Shown: positions 56,483-64,000 of the stretch, piece by piece
How positions within the stretch are numbered: the stretch's first letter is position 1
Layout of the letters: every line of letters starts with the position of its first letter
Source: Turnera subulata
Lineage: Eukaryota > Streptophyta > Magnoliopsida > Malpighiales > Passifloraceae
Direction of reading: 5' to 3'
Length of the DNA stretch: 64,000 bases
Assembly (NCBI GenBank): GCA_028386065.3
Contig: JAKUCV010000872.1
Span: 35,303-99,302, forward strand
Made by a program: the position numbers and the translations under genes
The notes under the pieces: generated by a model
The model's database searches: none
What the model was told of the DNA's origin: nothing
What the model saw: only the letters and a program-made list of their open reading frames with translations

Positions 56483-57867
56483 GGGTAAATGCATATTTTG
56501 GGGTCTGTACTATTTCAATTGTCCCTTTTAGGGGTCTTTACTAATTTTTGTCGTTTTTATATACCTATACTCTATTACTTTGTCCCATTTAAGGGTCTCG
56601 GTCAGCCTCGTAGCTGACGTGGACCTCCCGGGCAGGAGGTGCATTACACGTGCACTTTATTTCCGAATTGCAATAGCGTGTGAGGCGTGTATTCCACAAG
56701 TGCTGCCAATGATATATGTGGGTCCCACTTTCCCTTTTTTAAAAAAATTTGATTTTCCTGTTTTTTCCAATTCAATTTTTGTTTAACAATAAATTAATAA
56801 AAATAGAAAAAAGAAAAACAAACAAAATTTCACTACACAATCGCAAAACCTAACTTCACCAATCATCGAAAGTCAAAACAAAACGAAGACGAAGAACAAA
56901 TTGAAAGCCAACGCTCTGAGATGCAAACGAAACGAAGTCGAAGATTATTGGTGGCTCGCCTGTCTTGTGTAGGAGCTGGAGTTGGAGGACATTGGTGGAG
57001 GCAATCTGGAAGAGAGTCGTGGTGACGAGGATGCTGGAGGCAGGAATCTGGTGGAGAACCGCGAGGGAGCAAGGGGAGAAGCTGCGAGTGAGGTCGAGGG
57101 AGGAGAAGATGTAGGTGTTGGAGACAGCAAGGAGGCGGAGGCAGAGGCGGAGACGGAGGAGGAGGAGGAGGAGAACGAAGATGAGGAGGAGGAGGATGAC
57201 GAGGAGGCAAAGAGAAGAGGGGGATGACAAGGCAGAGGAGGACGACGATGAAGACGAGGCGGAGAGGAGAGGTGAGAGATGGGGCTGGCGGTAGGTGAGT
57301 GGCGGAGTAGACAGGTGGAGCAACGTCGGAGGAGATGGCTGTTGAGAAATGAGAAATGTTGAAGGAAAAATTAGGAGTGGAGCCCACAATTAATGTTGGC
57401 GTGAGGATCTGGGTGGAGTTTTATTTCGATTGTTTTTTTATTATTTTATTTTATGTATTTGTTAAATAAAAAAGACAATTTAATAATCAAGATCTTGGGG
57501 GAAAAAATTGGAAGTGGGGTCAGAATTAGTTTTTGTGTGGGAACCATGAAAGAGTTTACTTCATTACTTTTTTATGTATTTGTTAAATAAAAAGGATGAA
57601 ATTATAATATGAGGAAAAATCATATTTTAGGGAAAAACAGAAGTGGGGCCCACATGCACTGTTGTTACACATGTTGCCGCGTGTCAACAAGCAAGAGCAC
57701 GTTTAATATAATCCTCATCCGGGCAGTCCACGTCAACTCTAGAGCTGACCGAGACCCCTAAAAGGGACGATATATAATAGTATGGGTATATAAAAGGGTT
57801 AAAAATTAGTACAGACCCCTAAAAGGGACAATTAAAATAGTACAGACCCTAAAATATGCATTTACCC
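56483..57867. mobile_element. Non-autonomous Mutator-like element (MULE)
   Basis: 1385 bp with terminal inverted repeats beginning GGGTAAATGCATATTTTGGG and ending with the complement AAAATATGCATTTACCC. Inverted similarity extends about 150 bp inward (CCCTTTTAGGGGTCT, GGTCAGC...AGCTGACGT). The 10-bp duplication CTGATGGGAC is diagnostic of the Mutator superfamily. No transposase is present. The interior (56820-57380) is compositionally different, with purine-rich GAGGAGG runs, and could be captured host sequence. Confidence 0.93.
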
Positions 57868-57877
57868 CTGATGGGAC
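57868..57877. repeat. 10-bp target duplication CTGATGGGAC (right of MULE)
   Basis: Identical to 56473-56482. Confidence 0.92.
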
Positions 57878-58144
57878 CATACCTCGAGTAGAGCGCATGT
57901 GCGACAAGCTTACACCTGTTCGGACATCATGGAGGGATACGAGACTTGACAGACGTTTTTGGCTCATGCGGAATTTGTGAACAAGTGGGTAACGTTTCTT
58001 TCGAGGGACACAGGACGTGCTCGTGATCATCACCTTGCGAGTTAACGGATATCTTTTCACGAGGGAACCGATGTCATCGTTAACTCTGCATGTCACGTTT
58101 CTCGGGATCGAAGATGTGTATGACCGATCTAGAGCGTCGAACAT
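57878..58144 (-). CDS. Unidentified ORF, disrupted by MULE
   Basis: The ATG at 58144 opens MFDALDRSYTSSIPRN and continues through RKVMITSTSCVPRKKRYPL and KRLSSLVSLHDVRT until the MULE insertion at 57877; beyond that the frame in the track is only the transposon end. Codon use is GC-rich at third positions, unlike the surrounding AT-rich DNA, so it was probably coding once. I do not recognise the product. No membrane segment or signal peptide is visible. Confidence 0.35.
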
Positions 58145-58367
58145 GAAAACATGTTTTGTTTAACTTCTTTATGTTTGGTTTTGTTAAACGAATTTTGTTT
58201 TTAATTTCTTTATGTTTGATTTTATATCCTTATTGTTGATTTTTAATCTGCTTTGAGATGTTTTGTTTTTCTATTTAACATAAGACTTCGTAACATAAAA
58301 GTTTTGATTTTAAAAGAAAAGCTTGTTTTATTTATTCATAACGGTTTTACAACGGAGAAGAAGCACT

Positions 58368-58745
58368 CTATGGAGCTACTTGCTTCTCTAAGTCTTTTAC
58401 AAGCTTTTGAATGTTTTTGACGTGGGGAAAGAGTTCCGTACACGCCAGTTCTATCAGCATCACCGCCGAGTTGACCGTCTTTAGTGAGACGTTCAGCTGC
58501 GATAGTGTCTGCTGTGGAGTGCTGCTTTCAGCCGTTGCCTTGCCCTTTCGATCATCAGCTTCTTTGCCAGCACGCTTCTTTCGCCGTTTTGGGGAGACGA
58601 CCATGTGTTCTTTCAGACCGACGATGTTCGTCTTGAACCGTTTCTTGGGAGGTTCCTCATCGGAGCTTGACGGGAAAGCAGTACCCCCGATGTAACTGTT
58701 GTCCTCGGAGTCTAAGGTAGTTTGAGATCGGATTGGAGAGTCCAT
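58368..58745 (-). CDS. Unidentified small basic protein ORF
   Basis: From the ATG at 58745 (the upstream in-frame TTG is not used here), 125 residues: MDSPIRSQTTLDSEDNS, serine-rich to about residue 30, then two basic clusters that look like nuclear localisation signals (PPKKRFKTN, SPKRRKKRAGKEAD), then a leucine/valine-rich C-terminus that may form a helix (LSQLNVSLKTVNSAVMLIEL). On this strand a TATA-like CTCTATAAAAACC lies at about 58777-58790, some 35 bp before the ATG, and AATAAATAAAA lies just after the stop near 58335. So it has the layout of a compact transcription unit. It sits antisense inside a Gypsy element that lacks gag-pol. No function can be assigned. Confidence 0.4.
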   Translation of the reverse strand: MDSPIRSQTTLDSEDNSYIGGTAFPSSSDEEPPKKRFKTNIVGLKEHMVVSPKRRKKRAGKEADDRKGKATAESSTPQQTLSQLNVSLKTVNSAVMLIELACTELFPHVKNIQKLVKDLEKQVAP

Positions 58746-58930
58746 GGCTGTGTGTGAGTTTTCCAATCCTGAGGTTCGGTTTTTATAGAGGACGAGATGT
58801 CGCTTAAGGGTATAAGCGGTATCTCGGATTGAGTTTGGACAGCTGGCATAGTATGCCAGAAGCTTACCGTGGTAGGACCCACGGATAAGACGGAATTTTG
58901 AGGACGAAATTCTTTTTAAGGTGGGTAGAC

Positions 58931-59197
58931 TGTAACAGCCCGGGTAAAAATTTGGATTATTAAGTCTGAAATTCTTTGTCGCATACAGTGTTTTTGTGAG
59001 TTATTAAGTCTTCCGCTGTGCTATTTATTGCTATTGTTGGTCCATCGGTCCGATTATGATGTTATTGATGTTTTTATTTTGGGCTGTTGAGCCCAAGTTT
59101 CTGTTGTATATGCTGTATGCTGGGCTTTGTTTGGTTGGGTCGTTACAGTTCCGGCACGTGTTTACTGTGTACGGTAAATACGGGTCGGGGCATTTCA
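58931..59197 (+). repeat. 3' LTR of Gypsy element, internally deleted
   Basis: The first about 32 bp and last about 235 bp of the LTR are present; about 2.7 kb in between is missing relative to the 5' copy. Ends ATTTCA, followed by TSD GTGGG. Confidence 0.88.
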
Positions 59198-59202
59198 GTG
59201 GG

Positions 59203-59566
59203 AATGATAGTTCTGGTTTTAGAGCCACCTAAAATCGAGAATATTGTTTCCATTAAATGTTGTGTTGATGAGTTTGTTGATTGTGAGTTTCTGGAAATGA
59301 ATGAAAATGACAAAAACCACAAAATCAAAGTGTGGAAAAAGGTTGACATACGTATTGAAGAGAAGCCATTAGAGTTCTATGATTTGTTTAATTTTTCAAC
59401 TGCCAAGAAAAGAAGATGTTCCGCAAAGATGGGGAAAAGAAAAAGAGAATGGAGAGGCTTCAATTCTTTTCAACAAGTATAAGATAAGAAACAAATTCAA
59501 GCTATTGAAGAGGTCTGTTGAAATTGAAAATGAAGATGAAGCTAAAGAACAGCTTGCTCATGGGAG
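59203..59566 (+). pseudogene. Right part of the DEK_C-carrying element's interior
   Basis: A frame reads LVLEPPKIENIVSIKCCVDE, ending near 59480 after a lysine/arginine-rich stretch (KKRRCSAKMGKRKREW). It is the continuation of 51615-52100 across the Gypsy insertion. It is acidic then basic, and no family is recognised. The purine tract CATGGGAG follows. Confidence 0.4.
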
Positions 59567-59990
59567 TGTTAGCGTATGATCAAGCTGCATTGGAAGAGAG
59601 AAAATTGTGTTGTTATTTGTGTGTCTTTTGAATTAATACTTTGTTTAATTTAAAGTAGTTGTCAGGATAAGTTTGGGAAAAAGTTATCATGCTTAATTAA
59701 TTGTTTTTAGGCATTTCAAGGCCTAATTAAAGTTGCCTACACTAAGTCCTATGTTAGTAGACTACACTTTTGGTCTATATAAATGTCTAGTGTAATATGA
59801 TTTTATGGTTTTAATCAAGTGAAATCGTGTAAATCAATGCAAGAACGTGGTGTTTCACTTTATTGCAAGGCTCCTAACTTGCTCTTCAAGAGTTAAAGAT
59901 GATTGAGAGCTTAATTAGAGAGAAAAAATTACAAAAACAAAATGGTTAAGAGACTTTTACGTGCATGAGGTTCTGTCCTAGTATCCAACA
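59567..59990 (+). repeat. 3' LTR of DEK_C-carrying element
   Basis: 424-bp near-copy of 51106-51557, followed by TSD AGAAG. Confidence 0.88.
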
Positions 59991-59995
59991 AGAAG

Positions 59996-61160
59996 TTTTT
60001 GTATGGGTCCATAAGAATTTCCCCATAATAAAAAAACATTCTTTGTGAATTTTGCTTTTTGGGTCACTTTGTTCCTTATCATTCCAATTGTGTCAAAACC
60101 TGAATTATGTAGAAAAATCATAGATTGACAGCTAGAAGACATAAAAACCAGACCACTGGTAATCCATATTATTCCTCCAGGTATACTGAAATCCCAGGAT
60201 AGAAGGTGAAAATCTGCTGGAGAACACCAGCTTGGTAGACACAAGATTGCCAAATAGTCTATATATAAGCTCTTATTTTATACTATTACTTCCTATTTGC
60301 CGGTTATTTGTTCTTCTTGTTCCAATACTTTTGTTGTATCTTGTCTTGGCTGAACTTCTTACGAATTTAGTTTATTAGGTTGATTATACTCTCCTTAACT
60401 CATAGCTCGGAGTGTTGTGACTTTTAGGTGTGTATTGTGCCTTTGCAGGAGTCGCCTAGGCGAAGTAGGATACGCAAAATATTGACTCACCTATAAGAGT
60501 CCATTTTGTCAATTTTGTTGCCATATTTTTCACGAAAGCCAAGTCCAAGTTTACTGCCAATGTATGTGGCACAATAATATTGACTTGCAAATTCACTCCA
60601 ACGGTTCAAGCGCATAGACTTTACAACAGTGTTGGTGCAGACAAACGAAAACATATTCTTCTTTGTGACCAAGCCAAAACCAGAATATTTGCTCAGGTTT
60701 GAAAGCTTGGCCACCAAAAGCATTCGATGCATTATTTTCTTTGTTGAATTTTCTTTGTCGAGATATTGATCCTCCAATAAAAGTTTGCTTTACCAGGGCT
60801 AATCAATATCATCATGGTGGCAAAAAATCTGCGGTTGGATGGAGTCCTATCATGCATACCTCAAAAACCATCATTTTCAAACACAGACGGGCAAGCCATG
60901 CACCCAACTCTTTCCTCCTCCAGTGCATACCTTGATTCAATGTTTTAGATTCCGCAAAAGGTAGGTGCGGCTAATTATGACGGCAGAGTGTTGAGAACTT
61001 AGTTCTGAATTAAGCGACGACTAAACAACCAAAGAAGCAAAGAATGCAAGAGTTGGACTAGTGCTTTTATAAGTAGAAAGAAAGCATCTAGACCAGTACA
61101 AAAAAGCAAACGATGATCTCTCTAATTTAAGCAGTAGTATGAATAGCTTTCCAAAACAGG
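59996..61160. other. Intergenic region upstream of the UGT gene
   Basis: Two minus-strand frames stand out: 60253-59978 and 60777-60487. The latter reads SGFGLVTKKNMFSFVCTN and LNRWSEFASQYYCATYIGSK, with fairly ordinary protein composition and no stop, and could be part of a small gene or pseudogene; I do not recognise it. Nothing else is supported. Confidence 0.25.
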
Positions 61161-61170
61161 AGAAAGCTCA

Positions 61171-61204
61171 TTCTTTTCCTTCCCTTTCCTTCCCTATATT
61201 ATAC
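61171..61204 (+). promoter_or_regulatory. Putative core promoter of the UGT gene
   Basis: A pyrimidine-rich patch (TTCTTTTCCTTCCCTTTCC, about 61170-61193) runs into CTATATTATA (61194-61203), some 65-75 bp before the ATG. Y-patches and TATA boxes in this arrangement are common in plant core promoters. The transcription start is not determined. Confidence 0.4.
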
Positions 61205-61268
61205 GTACGTTATTAATTGGAAGACTCCAATAAAGCCAACGACAGTCAGGCAAAAATTCTCATAATTA

Positions 61269-62693
61269 ATGGCAGAACCGCGAAAACAGCTCCATGTAGC
61301 CATGTTTCCATGGCTAGCTTTTGGTCACATGCTCCCATACCTGGAGCTCGCCAATCTCATGGCCAAAAGGGGTCACAAAATCTCCTTCTTGTCCACACCC
61401 AGGAACATCCAACGCCTACCCAACCCACCTCCAGAATTGGCCCCACTCATAAAGTTTGTACCCCTTCCTCTGCCACCAGTGGACGGCCTCCCAGATGAAG
61501 CCGAAGCCACCACCGACTTGCAGCCCCACCAGGTTCCATATCTCAAGACAGCCTACGACGGCCTCCAGGAATCAATGGCCCAGTTACTTGAAGCCTCTTC
61601 CCTGGATTGGATCATTTACGACTTTGCTCCCCATTGGCTACCCCCTGTGGCTTCCAGGCTAGGGATCTCTCGTGCCTGCTTCAGTATCTTCAATGCCTGG
61701 ACCATAGCCTTCCTGGGCCAATCCTCTTCAGCGATGATAGAAGGAATCGATCCCAGGACGGAGCGGGAACACTTCACCGTCCCTCCTCCATGGATCCCTT
61801 TCCCCTCCAAAGTTGCCTTTCAGCTCCACGAGGTGAGACGCTACATGGGTGACCATGTCAATGGGAACAGCTCGGGTGTGACTGATATCGCCCGCTTCGG
61901 TTATGCAATTGCGGGCTCTGATGTTGTGGCTATTCGGAGCTGCTCAGAGATGGAAGGCGATTTCTTGAGACTTGTTGGAGAGCTTCACGGAAAACCCACG
62001 TTCCCAGTGGGTCTTCTTCCACCGTCGGTGAGCGGCGGAGACGCCCCACTAGACAACAGTTGGCTTACTATCAGGGAGTGGTTGGACAAGCAAAGCAAGG
62101 GGTCTGTAGTGTACATAGCATTTGGAAGCGAGAACACACTGAGTCAAGCCGAGCTAACCGAGTTGGCTATGGGGTTGGAGTTGTCGGGTGTTCCATTCTT
62201 CTGGGTTCTTCTGAGGAAGCAGCACAAGTTGGCAGAGCTACCCGCTGGGTTTGAGGAGAGAGTCAAAGGACGTGGAGTGGTGTGGACGAGTTGGGCACCG
62301 CAACTCAGGGTATTGGCTCATGACTCGGTCGGGGGTTTCCTCACTCACAACGGGTGGAGCTCGATCATAGAGGGACTCTATTTCGGTCGGGTTCTTCTTA
62401 TGCTGCCTTTCTCCATAGACCAGGGGTTGAATGCCAGGGTTTTAGGGGAGCAGAAGGTGGGCGTGGAAGTGCCAAAAGATGATGAAGATGGATCCTTCAC
62501 TAGGGACTCGGTCGCCAAATCGCTTAAGTTGGTACTGGTTGATGAGGAGGGAGCAGTTTTTAGAGGAAAAGCAAAGCAAATGAGCAAGCTTGTCGGAGAT
62601 AGGGATCTTCAGCACCAATACGTAGACAAGTTTATCGAGTTTCTTATAAGTCAAAGGCTTTCTGTTCAAAACCTGAACAATATAAGGCTATGA
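61269..62693 (+). CDS. UDP-glycosyltransferase, UGT91 family (flavonoid/terpenoid glycoside glycosyltransferase-like)
   Basis: Intact intronless ORF of 474 residues, the normal length for plant family 1 glycosyltransferases (GT-B fold, cytosolic), which move a sugar from a UDP-sugar to a small molecule. The N-terminal domain opens HVAMFPWLAFGH; His20 is the expected catalytic base and Asp118 (in IIYDFAP) its partner. The C-terminal PSPG box spans residues 342-385, WAPQLRVLAHDSVGGFLTH to DQ, with HNGWSS where most families have HCGWNS. N-terminal phrases (MFPWLAFGHMLPYLELA, KISFLSTPRNIQRLP, EATTDLQPHQVPYLK) and the C-terminal block DGSFTRDSVAKSLKLV, DLQHQYVDKFIEFL are those of UGT91, whose members include rhamnosyl- and glucosyltransferases extending sugar chains on flavonoids or terpenoids. 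Donor and acceptor cannot be decided from sequence. No signal peptide or membrane segment. It is the only clear host gene here. Confidence 0.95.
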   Translation: MAEPRKQLHVAMFPWLAFGHMLPYLELANLMAKRGHKISFLSTPRNIQRLPNPPPELAPLIKFVPLPLPPVDGLPDEAEATTDLQPHQVPYLKTAYDGLQESMAQLLEASSLDWIIYDFAPHWLPPVASRLGISRACFSIFNAWTIAFLGQSSSAMIEGIDPRTEREHFTVPPPWIPFPSKVAFQLHEVRRYMGDHVNGNSSGVTDIARFGYAIAGSDVVAIRSCSEMEGDFLRLVGELHGKPTFPVGLLPPSVSGGDAPLDNSWLTIREWLDKQSKGSVVYIAFGSENTLSQAELTELAMGLELSGVPFFWVLLRKQHKLAELPAGFEERVKGRGVVWTSWAPQLRVLAHDSVGGFLTHNGWSSIIEGLYFGRVLLMLPFSIDQGLNARVLGEQKVGVEVPKDDEDGSFTRDSVAKSLKLVLVDEEGAVFRGKAKQMSKLVGDRDLQHQYVDKFIEFLISQRLSVQNLNNIRL

Positions 62694-64000
62694 TTCTGCC
62701 ATATAAAAATGTTTTCCTTTGCTGGATAAATCCATCTATTACATATCATAATGATTCCTAGTGTCAGTTTCCCAGGCAAGGAAAATCTGAATGGCATTGC
62801 CATTTTCTTCTTTCCTGTACGCCTCTTGTGCGGCCACTTCACCACCTTTAGTTATCGCATATTAGTCGAGTTGTTAACAAAGATTATGGCAGCACTGGCA
62901 ATTCTTATCTTTGTTCTCTGATAATCAAGTGCAATGTCATATATTTCCTCTTGTTTGTAGGATAGTTTTCCCCGTTTCTCCTTTCCATTAAACCAATGAA
63001 GGATACTCTTTGACTACTTTGTGTTTTTACTAACATCATCAAATTAGTAGAAGGGAGTCAAGGACAGTGATCTGCTGGGTTCCTCCCAATTAATACAGTC
63101 TCAAGTTGATTTGTTCAATGGCCTTATTTGTTTTCTGGTGCAAGTAATCAACAGGCGTGGGTGTTATGCTCAATGGAGAAAACGATAGGAAAGGTATCAA
63201 CTTCTTTCTAAACTGTGGTCCCTTTTGTATCTCTAGGAATGCACTAATATTTTCACAAACGCCACTGCAAAGGATATCCTTTTGAATCTCGATAGTCATT
63301 ACCCGAGCAATCTGGTGGTGCAAGGCAACTCCCACATCCACAATTCCCCTACACTGCTAGGAATGTCATTCTCACCAGAGCCTCTTAGGGGTTGGTCCAG
63401 TACCAAGGCAAACTCACCCTTCGCCACTCATGGTTATAAGGGAGTCCAGTATTAACCCTTATGGGTTAGATCTAGTTAGAGTTGTTGTAGCTTAATTAAG
63501 AGATCTCCAGTTAGAGACTTGAGAATGCAACACTCTAAGACTAGAATTCCTAATCTTTATGATTTTAATCATGCCTTGAATTGGATTTGTATAATCCCAA
63601 GGCGAATCTAGAGAGCAAGTAGGGCCGGCCGCCCCTTAAAATCCTACTGATACATATATGGTAATAAATTGGCTGAAAAAATCTTATTGTTTGGTGATAA
63701 GTGGGTTCGAGTTGCAGGTTGCATGTTTTCCATATTTCCCTTGTCCCTTAAAGGTGGGCTCCCACTTGATGCAAGAGACAAAAAAAACATTCCTTATATA
63801 TTTTATTTTACTTTGTTTCAAATATCCTCGGAGTAATTTAACTTATTTATTTTGAACCCGTCTGCTCTTCTTACACCATGGGTTAGAACTAGTGGTGAAA
63901 CTAGACATAATTTTTAAAGAGAGTCAACACTATTTCTATCATCTGTAAGACCACATTGCTATCCTTTTCTCACTTCGCTCTCATTTAGCTTATCAATTAG
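62694..64000. other. Region downstream of UGT, no gene seen
   Basis: A GGATAAATCC near 62726 could serve the UGT transcript end, weakly. From about 63610 to 63790 a piece with GTGGGTTCGAGTTGCAGG (B-box-like) and an A-rich run may be an old SINE, but no A box or duplication was confirmed. Otherwise AT-rich with no supported ORF. Confidence 0.35.

Larger units (their letters stand above)
52101..59197 (+). mobile_element. Non-autonomous Gypsy (Tekay-like) element with unusual cargo
   Basis: A 2992-bp 5' LTR (52101-55092) starts TGTAACAGCCCGG and ends TCGGGGCGTTTCA; a PBS TTTTGGTAGCAGAGCG follows. The 3' LTR (58931-59197) keeps only the two ends. GTGGG is duplicated at 52096-52100 and 59198-59202. 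The purine tract region GGACGAAATTCTTTTTAAGG before the 3' LTR is characteristic of Tekay/Del chromoviruses. No gag, protease, RT or integrase is present between the LTRs. Confidence 0.88.
51106..59990 (+). mobile_element. Small LTR retroelement carrying a DEK_C ORF, split by a Gypsy
   Basis: LTRs at 51106-51557 (452 bp) and 59567-59990 (424 bp) begin TGTTAG and end TATCCAACA; AGAAG flanks both sides (51101-51105, 59991-59995). A PBS-like AGTCGTAGCGGAG follows the left LTR, and the purine tract CATGGGAG precedes the right LTR. Leaving out the nested Gypsy (52101-59197), the element is only about 1.8 kb with 0.9 kb inside. It has no gag or pol; instead it has a DEK_C-domain frame and an acidic, lysine-rich continuation. 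Confidence 0.88.

Noticed and set aside
56856..57389. Serine/leucine/proline-rich frames on the minus strand of the MULE
   Set aside because: Low complexity from GAGGAGG runs; several frames are open at once; no domain seen.
63610..63790. Second SINE based on GTGGGTTCGAGTTGCAGG
   Set aside because: No A box or flanking duplication could be confirmed.

Overview
This is plant nuclear DNA: AT-rich, with no bacterial-type operons, dominated by nested LTR retrotransposons, LINE fragments and small DNA transposons. One intact protein-coding gene is convincing, an intronless UGT91-type family 1 glycosyltransferase at 61269-62693 (+). The family signatures (Angela-like and Sirevirus-like Copia, Tekay-like Gypsy, a MULE with a 10-bp target duplication, plant LINEs with zf-RVT and RNase H domains) fit a flowering plant; the species cannot be named from the sequence.

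Layout. 1-378: ACTCG-rich repeat. 379-4065 (-): truncated Sirevirus-like Copia. 4066-5755: unassigned, with a 45-bp tandem duplication. 5756-17456: outer non-coding LTR-type element, split by a complete Angela-like Copia (7185-15519, TSD AAACT). 17471-18110: about 128-bp tandem repeat. 18111-20412: unassigned, with a SINE (20110-20222). 20413-25809: LARD-like element with two LTRs and a minisatellite. 25876-26292: long-TIR MITE. 27190-28100 and 39641-40317: one LINE split by a Sirevirus (28101-39640, minus), which itself contains a solo LTR (30806-32317, TSD TATTG). 40345-41050 and 43257-43490: a second LINE split by a 2.2-kb gag-only Copia. 43934-49914: decayed Copia (TSD AAAAG). 51106-59990: a small LTR element (TSD AGAAG) carrying a DEK_C-domain ORF, split by a Gypsy-type element (52101-59197, TSD GTGGG), which contains minus-strand cargo ORFs and a MULE (56483-57867, TSD CTGATGGGAC). 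59996-64000: the UGT gene and its flanks.

Most striking is non-coding architecture. The 12-bp palindrome AACATCGATGTT occurs about 68 times in five arrays: three Sirevirus LTRs, a Sirevirus internal spacer, and the leader of a different Copia lineage. Copies are mostly 21 bp apart in pairs, and pairs recur about every 73 bp. Three other LTR elements carry unrelated arrays of short hairpins: a YNGAA-loop series with covarying stems in the decayed Copia, GGGATNNNNATCCC in the Gypsy LTR, and GGAGGTCCTACCTCC/GGGGTCCTACCCC in the LARD. A second notable item is the DEK_C gene fragment framed by LTRs, PBS and TSD, which looks like host-gene capture by a small retroelement.

All counts, alignments and boundaries were made by eye; no database search was run.
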